Notes: generated by a model not told the origin, from the letters alone. A stretch of DNA of 64,000 nucleotides from Streptomyces sp. SolWspMP-5a-2 (GCF_900091845.1 NZ_FMCI01000251.1:1-64000); one strand, 5' to 3'; shown: positions 15,127 through 23,758, counted from the first letter of the stretch. Numbers and translations: made by a program.

Positions 15127-17307
15127 CGCCGTCGCCACGACGGCGTCCCGCACGAGCAGCACGTGCGGCGGGTAGCTCTGCGCCTTGTCGCCGGGGCTGT
15201 CGAGGGCGGAGGTGCGCCAGACCTCCGCACCGGTGCGCAGGTCGAGGGCGAGCAGGCGGCCGAAGCGGTTGGCGAAGTAGACGCGCCGGTACGCCGCCGA
15301 CACCACGGGCGCGGAGAGACTCTCGACGTCGGTCACCTTCTGCCAGAGCTGACGGCCGCTGTCCGCGGAGACGGCGGTGACCGTCCCGTCGGAGCGCACC
15401 AGGAAGACGACGTCGCCGACCAGCGTGGCCGTGCCGGTCAGCGGGTACGCCAGCGGCACCCGCTCGACCCGGCCGGACTCCGGGTCCACCCGGAGCAGCG
15501 CGTCGTACGGCCGCTCGTACCCCTCCTGGTAGACGTCCTCGGCGGTCTGCGGGGCGAGGAAGAGGGGCCGCCCGTCGACCGCGCCGAGCGCCAGCGACTT
15601 CTCGGGCAGGGTGGCGACCGGGGTCGAGCGGTCGCGCGCGATCCGCGTCAGCTGCACCGGCACCCGGTCGGGCTCGTCGCCCGTCGCGCAGAGGGCGTAC
15701 GCGGCGCCTCCCAGCACCGTCGGTTCGCAGAACGCGCCGGTCAGCGCGGGCGCCCGCCACAGCTCCCGGCCGGAGGGCCCGTAGTCCACGAACGACCCGT
15801 CGCGCGGGGAGACGGTCAGCAGCCCCCCGTCGTGCAGGACGGCGCTCGCGGACTTGTCGATGTCGCGCTGCCACCGCCGCTTCCCGGTCCCGGCGTCCAG
15901 GGCGACGACGCGTCTGCTCGCGTCGTCGGGGTCCTCGTAGACGTAGACGACGCCGTCGCGCGCGCCGATCGGACGGGCGCCCTGCGGACGGGTGCCCGCC
16001 CGCCACGCTACGCGTCCGGAGGCCGCGTCGACCCGGGCGACCGTGAAGCCGGTGCCGCCGCAGAACAGGGCGGTCCCCTGGGCGAGGCATCCGGCCTCGT
16101 CGTAGTCGAGCGGCACGCCCTCGTGGTCGTGGCGCAGCCGGGTCTGCCACGGCCGCCACCCGGCGGGCAGCGACGCGGTCCGCTCGCCGGATGCGGATGC
16201 GGATGCGGATGCGGAGGCGGCGGCGCCGGGCGGGTCGGCGGCGTCCGCGCCGGAGACGAGGAGGACGGCCCCGGCCCCCAGACCGGTGACGGCGAGCAGC
16301 GCGGCGAGGCCGCCGAGCAGCAGCCGGTGCCCCCGCCGTCCGCCGCCGCGCCCGGTGCCCGTGCCGGTGGTGTCGGCGGAGCTGGTGCCGGTGCCGGTGC
16401 CGGTGGCGTCGCCGCCCGGGGCGCCGGCGGAGGCGGTGGTCGCGCCGCGGGCGCCGGGGACGCGCGGGGACCTGGCCGCGGGCGACCCGACGGCGTCGGA
16501 CTCCGGCAGTTCCTGGAACAGGCGGTGCACCTCGGCCGGTTCGGGCCGCGCGTCCGGCTCCTTCTCCAGACACCGCGCGACGACGGCGAGGAGCGCGTCG
16601 GGCACCCCGCCGAGGTCCGGGACGCCGAACACCACCTGGTAGCCGGTGATGTAGGGGCTCTCGGCGTCGAAGGGGCCGCTGCCGACGGCGGCGAAGACCA
16701 GCAGCGAGCCCAGCGAGAACACGTCCGAGGCGGGGGTGACGTCGCGGGGCGAGGCCAGTTGCTCGGGGGACATGAACGGCGGGGTGCCGATCATCCGCCC
16801 GGTGGTGGTGAGGCGCTGGCCGTCGGCGGCGCGGGAGATGCCGAAGTCGATGACGCGCGGCCCGTCCTCGGTCATCAGCACGTTGCCCGGTTTGAGGTCC
16901 CGGTGCACCAGGCCCACCCGGTGGATGTCGCGCAGCGCCTCGGAGAGGCCGAGCCCCAGCGCGCGCAACTCCCGCTGGCTCAGCGGGCCTTCCTGCTCGA
17001 CGACGTCGGCGAGACTGCGCCCCGGCACGTAGAGCGTCGCCATCCAGGGCCGTTCGGCGTCCGCGTCGGCGTCCAGGACCGGCGCGGTGAAGGCGCCGCT
17101 CACCCGGCGCGCCGCCGCGATCTCCTGCCGGAAGCGGGTCCTGAACTCGTCCTCCTGCGCGTACGGGGCGTGCACGACCTTGACCGCGACCTGCCGTCCC
17201 GAGGCGGAGACCCCCAGGTAGACGACGCCCATGCCGCCCGACCCGAGGCGTCCGAGGAGGGCGTACCCGCCTATGGACTCCGGGTCCCCGGTGCTCAGGG
17301 GCGTCAT
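15088..17307 (-). CDS. Ser/Thr protein kinase with extracellular PQQ-like propeller
   Basis: A 739-residue membrane kinase. The cytoplasmic kinase domain (~residues 12-270) has GRLGSGGMGVVY, Lys43 in VAVKV, HRDLKPGN and DFG. After a variable Gly/Thr-rich linker comes one membrane helix (LLLGGLAALLAVTGLGAGAV) and an Ala-Ser repeat. The C-terminal ~370 residues are PQQ-like beta-propeller repeats (ASGRVAWRAGT, GTGKRRWQRD, DSGRQLWQKV, RTGAEVWRTS), predicted outside. Such Hanks-type kinases sense an external cue through the propeller and phosphorylate cytoplasmic Ser/Thr targets. The 3' end is made of tandem 34-bp repeats, so the last ~11 residues may be a recent addition. No partner phosphatase is adjacent. 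Confidence 0.9.
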   Translation of the reverse strand: MTPLSTGDPESIGGYALLGRLGSGGMGVVYLGVSASGRQVAVKVVHAPYAQEDEFRTRFRQEIAAARRVSGAFTAPVLDADADAERPWMATLYVPGRSLADVVEQEGPLSQRELRALGLGLSEALRDIHRVGLVHRDLKPGNVLMTEDGPRVIDFGISRAADGQRLTTTGRMIGTPPFMSPEQLASPRDVTPASDVFSLGSLLVFAAVGSGPFDAESPYITGYQVVFGVPDLGGVPDALLAVVARCLEKEPDARPEPAEVHRLFQELPESDAVGSPAARSPRVPGARGATTASAGAPGGDATGTGTGTSSADTTGTGTGRGGGRRGHRLLLGGLAALLAVTGLGAGAVLLVSGADAADPPGAAASASASASASGERTASLPAGWRPWQTRLRHDHEGVPLDYDEAGCLAQGTALFCGGTGFTVARVDAASGRVAWRAGTRPQGARPIGARDGVVYVYEDPDDASRRVVALDAGTGKRRWQRDIDKSASAVLHDGGLLTVSPRDGSFVDYGPSGRELWRAPALTGAFCEPTVLGGAAYALCATGDEPDRVPVQLTRIARDRSTPVATLPEKSLALGAVDGRPLFLAPQTAEDVYQEGYERPYDALLRVDPESGRVERVPLAYPLTGTATLVGDVVFLVRSDGTVTAVSADSGRQLWQKVTDVESLSAPVVSAAYRRVYFANRFGRLLALDLRTGAEVWRTSALDSPGDKAQSYPPHVLLVRDAVVATAGDTAFSQSPDGP

Positions 17308-17478
17308 CGCCGGCCACCCTTCCCAACGCCTGCCTGCCTCACGGGCTTCAGACTAGGGCCTGCCGTCCCGGAGACGGAGCCGCCGCCGGACCCGGCCGCG
17401 TCGGCCACAACAGGACGCCTGCCGCCGGAGGTTGGCGAACTCCGCGCGCGGGCAAGTCTGTTGCCTCCCGGCGGCGGT

Positions 17479-18417
17479 TCAGACGGGGAGAACGGACGCG
17501 GCGGACGACGCGGACGGCACGACGGGGAACGTCACCCCGGTGAGGTCCTCGGAGACGGCCCACAGCCGCCGCTGGACGCTCGCGTCGTACGACTCGGGGC
17601 TGGAGACGACCGGCCGGGGGTGGCCCTTGATCTCGTTGCGTCCGCCGGGGCCGTAGTACTGGCCGCCGAGCGCGGCGGGGTCGGTGGCGGCGCGCAGGGT
17701 CGGCAGCGCGCCCATCGCCGGGGGCTGGGTGATCAGCGGCGTGAGCAGGGTGAGCGGGTACCGCAGGGCCGCGGGGGTGTTGCGGGCGAGTTCGGTGCTG
17801 GACATGCCGGGGTGCGCGGCCAGTGCGGCGGTGGTGCCGTGCGCGGCGAGACGGCGCTGCAACTCGTACGTGAACATCAGGTTGGCCAGCTTGGACTGGC
17901 CGTAGGCGGCGACCCGTCCGTACGAGCGCTCCCACTGGAGGTCGTCGAAGTGGATCGCGGCGCGGATGCGGTGGCCGGTGCTGCTGACCGTCACCACGCG
18001 CGAGCCGGGCACCGGCAGCATCAGGTCGAGGAGCAGCCCGGTGAGGGCGAAGTGGCCGAGGTGGTTGGTGCCGAACTGCAGCTCGAAGCCGTCCCGGGTG
18101 GTCTGCTTCGGGGTGTACATGACCCCGGCGTTGTTGATCAGCAGGTCGATCCTGCCGAGCCGGGAGCGCAGCGCGGCCGCGGCGGTCCTGACGGAGTCGA
18201 GCGAGGTGAGGTCCAGCTCCTGGACGCTCACGTCGCCCCCGATGCGGGCCGCGGCCCGCCGTCCCTTGTCGGCGTCGCGCACGGCGAGCACCACGGAAGC
18301 GCCGCGTCCGGCGAGCGCCCGCGCGGTCTCGTAGCCCAGTCCGGTGTTGGCCCCGGTCACCACGGCCACCCGCCCGCGCTGGTCCGGAATGTTGTCGTTC
18401 GTCCACTGCACGCCCAT
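17479..18417 (-). CDS. Short-chain dehydrogenase/reductase
   Basis: A 312-residue SDR enzyme, close in layout to retinol-dehydrogenase/protochlorophyllide-reductase-like SDRs. The Rossmann motif is VTGANTGLGYETARAL, the NNAGVM motif is present, VTVSSTGHR supplies the catalytic Ser, and YGQSK supplies the catalytic Tyr and Lys. It should be an NAD(P)-dependent oxidoreductase; the substrate is unknown. It is divergent from a TetR gene with palindromic operator-like sequence between them, so TetR-controlled expression is likely. Confidence 0.88.
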   Translation of the reverse strand: MGVQWTNDNIPDQRGRVAVVTGANTGLGYETARALAGRGASVVLAVRDADKGRRAAARIGGDVSVQELDLTSLDSVRTAAAALRSRLGRIDLLINNAGVMYTPKQTTRDGFELQFGTNHLGHFALTGLLLDLMLPVPGSRVVTVSSTGHRIRAAIHFDDLQWERSYGRVAAYGQSKLANLMFTYELQRRLAAHGTTAALAAHPGMSSTELARNTPAALRYPLTLLTPLITQPPAMGALPTLRAATDPAALGGQYYGPGGRNEIKGHPRPVVSSPESYDASVQRRLWAVSEDLTGVTFPVVPSASSAASVLPV

Positions 18418-18479
18418 GTCGAGCGCCTCCCTCGAATTAAGTACCGGAGGTATCTTCTAACCGGGACATTAAAGTACTC

Positions 18480-18502
18480 GCGGTACGTTGTCAACGTACC
18501 GC
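18480..18502. promoter_or_regulatory. 23-bp palindromic operator candidate
   Basis: Two 11-bp arms (GCGGTACGTTG and its reverse complement) flank a single central T. It lies between the divergent SDR and TetR genes. A second, weaker site (GTACC gga GGTAT, about 18441-18453) sits nearer the SDR start. Both fit a TetR dimer covering the divergent promoters. Confidence 0.65.
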
Positions 18503-18527
18503 TGGTACCTAAGTTAGGGTGGCGAGC

Positions 18528-19192
18528 GTGACTTTCCAGCGGGCGCGGACCGAGGAGCAGCGGGAGATCCGCCGGCGGGCGATCCTCGACATGGCGTCGA
18601 CGATGCTCGACGAGATGCCCGTGGCCGAGGTCACCCTGAACGAGCTGAGCCGCCGGGTGGGGCTCGCGAAGCCGAACGTGTTGCGCTACTTCGAGTCCCG
18701 CGAGGCGGTGCTCCTGGAACTGCTCGACCGCTTCCTGCGGGAGTGGCTGACCGACCTGGCCCGCGAACTGGCCGACGGTGTCGACGCGGACCTGCCCATG
18801 GCCGACCGCGCGACGGCGGTGGCCGGGATCCTCAGCGGCTCGCTCTCCGACCGCGCGGTGCTGTGCGACCTCTTCGGCGCGCAGGGCAGCGTCCTGGAGC
18901 GGAACGTCTCGGTCGAGGTGGTGTCCCGCTACAAGCGCGCGTCCCTGGAACGCCTGGCCACCATGACCACGCTGGTCGGGACGTACCTCCCCGAACTGGG
19001 CGAGGACGCGACGCGGTTCAGCCTCCAGACGATGGTCCTGGCGGGAGCCCTGTCGGCGTACAGCACCCCGCCCCCAGCCTCCAGGCGGCCTACCGCGCCA
19101 CCCCCGACCTGGCCCGCCTCCACCTGAACCTGAAGGACGCCCTGAACCTGTCTCTGACGGCGACGCTGCTGGGGGTGCTGCCGAGGGGGTGA
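18528..19192 (+). pseudogene. TetR family regulator, C-terminal frameshift
   Basis: The HTH (LNELSRRVGLAKPNVLRYFE) and most of the ligand domain are intact up to LSAYSTPP. The frame then slips at a C-rich run (19066-19075). As sequenced, translation runs into RRPTAPPPTWPAST and stops at 19127. Adding one C would restore a normal ending (LQAAYRATPDLARLHLNLKD and on to the stop at 19192), giving about 221 residues. Either the base was lost in sequencing or the last helices are truly altered. I use the GTG at 18528, which has AGGG 8 nt upstream; a GTG at 18519 lacks spacing. It presumably regulates itself and the divergent SDR gene. Confidence 0.75.
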
Positions 19193-19252
19193 CGGGGGCC
19201 GGGCGCGACAGCTCCCCGGCCTCCTCCCTCCCCCGACGGGATCCCGCACAAC

Positions 19253-19313
19253 AACAAACCCCAGGCCGTTTGACCTGGGGTTCTCTGGAGCGGGTGACGA
19301 GAATCGAACTCGC
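19253..19313. repeat. attL-like direct repeat (61 bp)
   Basis: Identical over 61 bp to 21217-21277. It contains the copied hairpin terminator (19257-19282) and the last 28 nt of tRNA-Gly (19286-19313). After 19313 similarity to the tRNA fades, so this is not a functional tRNA. Confidence 0.85.
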
Positions 19314-19364
19314 TCTCGCAGCTTGCACCAGCAGAGAAGGTTGTAACTCACCCAGGCGGGTGGG

Positions 19365-19775
19365 GTGATGGAGCAGGCCGTCTCGACAACCGGTCAGCGC
19401 CGAGGTCTTGTCGCATGGCAGAACGGAGTTGTGTCAGTGCATCCTCAGACCCGGAGCGGCCATCAACGTAGGCCTCATCGCTCGGCCTTCGGCGATTCCG
19501 GCCTTGCGCTCCAGGCAGCCCGCCCCCTCATGCGCCGGCACATCCCTGTCCCCGAACGCCGAGCCGCCCTGTGGGTGGAGACCGCCCGCGCCTACAGCCA
19601 ACAGAGCCGCCTCGCCGACGGCTACCAGGCCCTGCGCATCGCCGAGACCTGCGCGGCTCAGGACGTACGCCGACCCGCCGTCCGCGACCTCGTCGCGGAC
19701 ATGGCAGCCCGCGACCACCGCCGTACTCTTCCCGAACTGCATCACTTCAGCCGCCGACTGGGAGTCCCCGCGTGA
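19365..19775 (+). pseudogene. Truncated regulator (C-terminal part of HTH regulator family)
   Basis: An open frame of 136 residues from an ATG at 19365. From about residue 45 it looks like the C-terminal helical repeat region of Streptomyces XRE-type regulators that precede flavoprotein genes: RRAALWVETARAYSQQSRLA, YQALRIAETCAAQDVRRPAV, then RDLVADMAA. No helix-turn-helix remains, and the first ~45 residues look unrelated. Its stop overlaps the flavoprotein GTG by 4 nt, the spacing expected of the original operon. I read it as the tail of a longer gene cut by element decay. Confidence 0.55.
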
Positions 19776-20326
19776 GTGACCCAAACGCCCCGGAGAAGAA
19801 GCCCTTCCTGTACGTCGTCGTCTGCGCGTGCGGCATCGCCGGAGACGTCGGCAAACTGATCACCGCAGCTCAGGACCGGCACTGGGACGTCGGCGTCGTC
19901 GCCACACCTCAGGGACTCGGCCTCCTCGACGCCGAGGCGATCAAGGCCCAGACCGGCTACCCGATCCGCTCGGCCTGGCGCACACCCGGCGAGGCCCGCC
20001 CCCTCCCGCTGGCGGACGCCATCGCCGTCGCGCCGGCGACCTTCAACACGATCAACAAATGGGCCAACGGCATCTCCGACACCCTGGCCCTGGGCATTCT
20101 CTGCGAGGCGTACGGCATGGGTATCCCCGCAGCCGTCCTGCCGTACGTGAACTCGGCTCAGGCCGCCCACCCCGCGTACGGCCGCAGCCTGGACGGACTG
20201 CGTGAGATGGGCGTGCTGATCGGTTCGTACGAGCCGCACCGGCCGAAGGCCGGGGGCGGGGCGGACCGCTTCCGCTGGGAGGAGGCGCTGGATCTGCTCG
20301 CTCCGAAGCTGTCCGCTCCCGCTTGA
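19772..20326 (+). CDS. Flavoprotein (phosphopantothenoylcysteine decarboxylase-like fold)
   Basis: A 184-residue protein of the flavoprotein (CoaC/UbiX-like) family. The N-terminal strand YVVVCACGIAGDVGKLITAA is the FMN-binding start, and APATFNTINKWANGISDTLA matches the conserved APAT-N-...-NGI-D signature. The C-terminus has LPYVNSAQAAHPAYGRSLDG. It is too short for a bifunctional CoaBC, and its substrate is unknown. GTG start, overlapping the stop of the truncated regulator by 4 nt. It is the only intact gene in the relic; such regulator-flavoprotein pairs recur in Streptomyces and may serve the host. Confidence 0.75.
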   Translation: MSDPNAPEKKPFLYVVVCACGIAGDVGKLITAAQDRHWDVGVVATPQGLGLLDAEAIKAQTGYPIRSAWRTPGEARPLPLADAIAVAPATFNTINKWANGISDTLALGILCEAYGMGIPAAVLPYVNSAQAAHPAYGRSLDGLREMGVLIGSYEPHRPKAGGGADRFRWEEALDLLAPKLSAPA

Positions 20327-20622
20327 TCAGCGCCGCCGTGTCGGCTGCGGCGAAGGCGGGACGGGAGGGGTGGGAAGAGCGGGGCGTTGCGTGCCGGTCC
20401 GCGCCTTGGCTGCTTCGGCTCGTGGACCGGGCGCGTGGCGCTCGACGAGTCGGCGGACGCGCCAGGTCAGTGCGTGTGCCGGGCTGCGTGTGTCGTCGAG
20501 GATGCGCTCGGCGTGTTCCGGTATGGCCTCCCGGAGGTGGTGCGCACAGCGACGCTTGGTCTGCAGCCCGGGCGAGCGCCGTGCGAGGCCCGTCAGGACC
20601 GGCTCGGCGACCAGCGCATACG

Positions 20623-20937
20623 CGCCCCGGAGATGAAGAAGGGCCTGCTCCGCCGCTCGACCTTCGGCCGCAAGTGGCGCAAGGCAGGTCCAAGGTCGGG
20701 ATGCCGGAAAACCTTCGCTTCTACGACCTCCGCCAAACCGGCAACACCCTGGCCGCCGACACCGGCGCCAAACTGGAAGACCTCATGGTCCGCGTCGGCC
20801 AGTCCTCGGAGCGCGCCCAGCTGATCTACCAGCACTCGACGGCGAAGCACCAGCGGAAGCCGGCGGAGGGTATCGACGCCGAGGTGCGAGCTCGCCAGCA
20901 GGAAGCAGCTCAGGCGAAGCGGGCCAAGGAGGTGTGA
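20623..20937 (+). pseudogene. Tyrosine integrase remnant (C-terminal catalytic part)
   Basis: From about 20692 one frame reads SKVGMPENLRFYDLRQTGNT and on through LEDLMVRVGQSSERAQLIYQ, clearly the last part of an actinobacterial tyrosine recombinase (family pattern LRFHDLRHTGNTLAA, then G-H-S and the Tyr in LIYQH). Just upstream, KGLLRRSTFGRKWRKA continues the homology in another frame, so at least one frameshift has occurred. Catalytic His positions are altered (HDLRH to YDLRQ, GHSS to GQSS), which argues against activity. The N-terminal two thirds are missing. Confidence 0.75.
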
Positions 20938-21216
20938 CGGCGCATAGCGACAGAAACGTTCTTGCGCCCCATGCGTCTCCGTACCCCAGAGGCCACACAA
21001 CGGGCAAAGTTGCAGGCCGCAACCCGACTCCCGACCTGCCCGAGCCCGATCAGCGGAGCGCATCCGCCTTTTCCCGGATCACCGAAAACACGTCTCGCAT
21101 TCGAGGCACCCTGGGGTCACTGTTGCCAACCGAGCCTTCTGGGGTCCCTGCGATGACTCCGGAGCGCCGAGTTGGGGCACACAGAGTACGAAGCTCCCGA
21201 ATTGGACTAGACAACA

Positions 21217-21277
21217 AACAAACCCCAGGCCGTTTGACCTGGGGTTCTCTGGAGCGGGTGACGAGAATCGAACTCGC
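21217..21277. repeat. attR-like direct repeat (61 bp)
   Basis: Perfect copy of 19253-19313. It spans the terminator hairpin and the 3' 28 nt of the intact tRNA-Gly, marking the chromosomal attachment site. Confidence 0.85.
21221..21246 (-). terminator. Rho-independent terminator of tRNA-Gly
   Basis: A 9-bp stem (AACCCCAGG with CCTGGGGTT) and 8-nt loop, followed on the minus strand by a T-rich tail (GTTTGTTGT). It begins 3 nt past the tRNA CCA end. The same hairpin is duplicated at 19257-19282. Confidence 0.8.
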
Positions 21278-21323
21278 ACTCTCAGCTTGGGAAGCTGATG
21301 TTCTACCACTAAACTACACCCGC
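21250..21323 (-). tRNA. tRNA-Gly (anticodon CCC)
   Basis: Read on the minus strand, a 74-nt cloverleaf begins GCGGGTGTAG and ends CACCCGCTCCA, with CCA encoded. The acceptor stem is fully paired, the anticodon stem TCAGC/GCTGA encloses TTCCCAA, giving anticodon CCC, and the T-loop reads TTCGATTC. It reads GGG codons. Its 3' end is the integration site of the relic to its left. Confidence 0.95.
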
Positions 21324-21595
21324 GCGCGACGCCCACCTGGTGGTGTCGGGACGCGTCGTCACTCTACCCCATCCCCGGTCCCCGGCGCTGAAGCGGCGGG
21401 GACCGGGGTGTTTCCGCGGAGTGGATCCTGGTGCGGGTGGCCGGAGTTGAGGCGTAGCGTGAGGGTGGGAAGAGGGGGCCGGGCGTGGCCGGAGTGCCGC
21501 CTGGAGAGTCGTTCCTTTGATCCCGTAATGTGGCATTTTCCGTCGGGTGACCGGCAGCCCGACGCGGCTCTTTGGGGAAGGGACTCTTGGACTTG

Positions 21596-21766
21596 ATGGA
21601 TCGCACCGTCGTCCGCTGTGCCGATGGGCACGTCTTCAACACCGCTTCGTTCCCGCTTCAGCAGGCCGAGCGGCTCGGTCCCGGGCGGCTCGTCCGCTGC
21701 CCACGCTGCGCTCGGCTGCGCAGCGTGGTTCCGGTCCCGGTCGGTCTGGAGCGGCAGCAGAGGTGA
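21596..21766 (+). CDS. Small conserved protein with CPRC motif
   Basis: A 56-residue protein: VVRCADGHVFNTASF, then LGPGRLVRCPRCARLRSVVP. The first Cys and the CPRC pair look like a small zinc-ribbon-type site; similar short proteins recur in Streptomyces with no known role. The ATG at 21596 is 12 nt from GGGA; an in-frame TTG at 21587 sits closer to a strong GGGGAAGGGA and could be the true start, adding three residues. It lies just after the tRNA, in the opposite direction. Confidence 0.6.
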   Translation: MDRTVVRCADGHVFNTASFPLQQAERLGPGRLVRCPRCARLRSVVPVPVGLERQQR

Positions 21767-21869
21767 GCTGCCGCAGGCGGCGGACGGACGGGTAGTCGTC
21801 ACCGTCGGTGTGCCCGGTGCGCGGGTGGGGCCTGCGGGTCTCCCGCGCACCGTGCGTATTCTGAGGCCC

Positions 21870-22373
21870 GTGAGTGAGACACCTGTTCGGGAGAATCTGT
21901 CCTACGAGCGCTTCGGGGACGCCGTGCGCGACCTCGCGCAGGTCATCGCCGACGACGGCTACGAGCCCGACGTCGTGCTGAGCATCGCCCGCGGCGGGGT
22001 CTTCGTCGCCGGCGGCCTGGCCTACGCCCTCGACTGCAAGAACATCCACCTCGTGAACGTCGAGTTCTACACGGGCGTCGGGACGACGCTGGAGATGCCC
22101 GTCATGCTCGCCCCCGTGCCGAACGTGATCGACTTCTCCGACAAGAAGGTCCTGATCACCGACGACGTCGCCGACACCGGCAAGACCCTCAAGCTGGTCC
22201 GCGACTTCTGCCTCGACGCCGTCGCCGAGGTCCGCTCCGCCGTCATCTACGAGAAGTCCCACTCGCTGGTGAAGTGCGAGTACGTCTGGAAGCGCACCGA
22301 GGACTGGATCAACTTCCCGTGGTCCGTCCAGCCGCCCGTCGTGCGGCGGGGAGGCCAGGTCCTCGACGCCTGA
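21870..22373 (+). CDS. Phosphoribosyltransferase family protein
   Basis: A 167-residue type I phosphoribosyltransferase. The PRPP-binding loop is VLITDDVADTGKTL, preceded by SIARGGVFVAGGLAYAL (the PPi loop). The short hood and C-terminal WKRTEDWINFPWS resemble xanthine/hypoxanthine-type enzymes, so purine salvage is the best guess; the base used cannot be read from sequence. The GTG start has GAGG just upstream. Confidence 0.8.
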   Translation: MSETPVRENLSYERFGDAVRDLAQVIADDGYEPDVVLSIARGGVFVAGGLAYALDCKNIHLVNVEFYTGVGTTLEMPVMLAPVPNVIDFSDKKVLITDDVADTGKTLKLVRDFCLDAVAEVRSAVIYEKSHSLVKCEYVWKRTEDWINFPWSVQPPVVRRGGQVLDA

Positions 22374-22456
22374 GCGGACCGGGGGCGAAGAAGCGGCCGG
22401 GGCCCGGGTCGGAGCCGGGGTCGGAGCCCGGACCGGGCTGTTTCGCCCCGCCCGCC

Positions 22457-22571
22457 CCGGATGTCCCGGAAGACGCCCCCGGACAGTCCCGGAGGACGTC
22501 CCCGCGCGTCACGGAGACCCCCCCGCACGCCCCGGAGGACGCCCCCGGATGTCCCGGAGGACGCCCCCGCA
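22457..22571. repeat. Degenerate GC-rich tandem repeat
   Basis: About five imperfect units built on cccggaggacgcccccg, variable in length (~20-25 bp). It lies between the convergent phosphoribosyltransferase and Yip1 genes, outside any supported coding frame. No clear terminator hairpin is visible. Confidence 0.6.
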
Positions 22572-22585
22572 CCCCCCAGGAACCC

Positions 22586-23506
22586 CTAGAACGTCCCCAG
22601 CTTCACGATCGACAGCAGTGCGATCAGCTGGATCGCCGACGCGCCGAGCGCCTTCGGCCAGGGCAGGTCGTGGGAGCGGTTGACCATCATGGTCAGCAGC
22701 GCCCCCGCCGCCACCCAGGTCGCCCAGCCGAGGGCCTGGACGAACGTCGCGTCGCCGCCGAAGAACATGGCGAAGACCAGGCGCGGCGCGTCCGTGAGGG
22801 ACGCGATCAGCATGGAGAGGCCGACCGTGGGCTGCCACGCGCCGTCGCCGCCGAGCTGGCGGGCGAGGGTGTGGGTGACCACGCCGAGCACGAAGAACGA
22901 CAGCACCATCGCCACCGCCGTCGTCAGCACGATCGGCACCGCGTTGGCGAGCGTCGCGTTGATGGCGTCGGCGCGGGCGCCGTCGAAGCCGAAGACGGCG
23001 AGCAGGCCGTAGAGGAACGTCACGATCAGGGCCGGGCCCCACATCGTGTAGTCCCGCATGCGCACGAAGGTCGGCGCGGGGGAGAGGACGATCCCGCGCA
23101 GCAGTTCCTTCCAGCGCAGCCGCGGACCGGTGGGGCCCGCGGGGGCGGCGGCGCCCGCCTGGTAGGTCCCGCCCTGGGTGTAGTCCTGCTGGTAGCCGCC
23201 GGGGCCGCCCTGGTGGTAGCCCTCCTCGTCCACCGAGAAGGACTGGGTGTGGCCCGGGTTGTTCGCGGCGTACGGGTCGGGGCCCGCCTGCTGCGGGTAG
23301 CCGCCGTCGCCGAAGTACTCCGGCTCCCCCTGCCCGGCGTAGCCGCCGCCGTGTCCGTACTGCTGCTGCCCCGGGTACGGCTGGGGTGCCGGGGGATAGC
23401 CGTACGACTGTCCCTGCGGTGCCTGCTGCCCGTACGCGGGGTTGTGCGGTCGCGTCTGCGGGGTGCCGTTGTTCCGCTCGCCCCGTCCCATCCTGAATCC
23501 AGCCAC
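22586..23506 (-). CDS. Yip1-family membrane protein
   Basis: A 306-residue protein. The first ~120 residues are a cytoplasmic low-complexity tail rich in Gln, Gly, Tyr and Pro (YGQQAPQGQSYGYPPAPQPY). The rest has about five membrane helices (ALIVTFLYGLLAVFGF, AVAMVLSFFVLGVVTH, WATWVAAGALLTMMV, LIALLSIVKLG) with the Yip1 pattern, including PTFVRMRDYTMWGPAL. Function in bacteria is unknown. I prefer the GTG at 23506 (VAGFRMGRGE), matching the usual Streptomyces N-terminus as I recall it; the ATG at 23491 is the alternative. Confidence 0.75.
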   Translation of the reverse strand: MAGFRMGRGERNNGTPQTRPHNPAYGQQAPQGQSYGYPPAPQPYPGQQQYGHGGGYAGQGEPEYFGDGGYPQQAGPDPYAANNPGHTQSFSVDEEGYHQGGPGGYQQDYTQGGTYQAGAAAPAGPTGPRLRWKELLRGIVLSPAPTFVRMRDYTMWGPALIVTFLYGLLAVFGFDGARADAINATLANAVPIVLTTAVAMVLSFFVLGVVTHTLARQLGGDGAWQPTVGLSMLIASLTDAPRLVFAMFFGGDATFVQALGWATWVAAGALLTMMVNRSHDLPWPKALGASAIQLIALLSIVKLGTF

Positions 23507-23758
23507 CCGTCGAACGTACCTGGTCCCGCTCCGTCCCGCCCCGGACCCGGCCTCCCGCGCCCGCCTTTGCTGCCGAGCTGTGACATCCCCTAGGGGGCGC
23601 GGCACCCGACCCCGCAGGGGACTGGCCCGCGGCCCGACAGGCCCTGGGGCAGGGGGTGTTGGGGAGGGGCGGGGGTGCCGGAAGAGGCGGGGGGCGGCGG
23701 CACGCGCGCGGGCTGGTCTGCGGGTCCTCGCGCGGCGGGGCACAGTGGAGGGATGGAC

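Larger units (their letters stand above)
19253..21277. mobile_element. Remnant of an integrative element at tRNA-Gly(CCC)
   Basis: Perfect 61-bp direct repeats (19253-19313 and 21217-21277) bracket about 1.9 kb. The right copy covers the 3' end of tRNA-Gly and its terminator, the usual attachment site of actinobacterial integrative elements. Inside are a truncated regulator, a flavoprotein gene and the C-terminal part of a tyrosine integrase near the tRNA end, with no replication or transfer genes intact. Codon bias is weaker than in flanking genes. I read it as a decayed AICE-like element or integrated plasmid. Confidence 0.75.

Noticed and set aside
14746-18531. 1261-codon plus-strand frame over the kinase and SDR genes
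   Set aside because: It crosses tandem repeats and two well-supported minus-strand genes, with no motif of its own.
19286-19330. Second tRNA-Gly in the left repeat
   Set aside because: Only 28 nt of the 3' part match; no anticodon arm or acceptor 5' strand.
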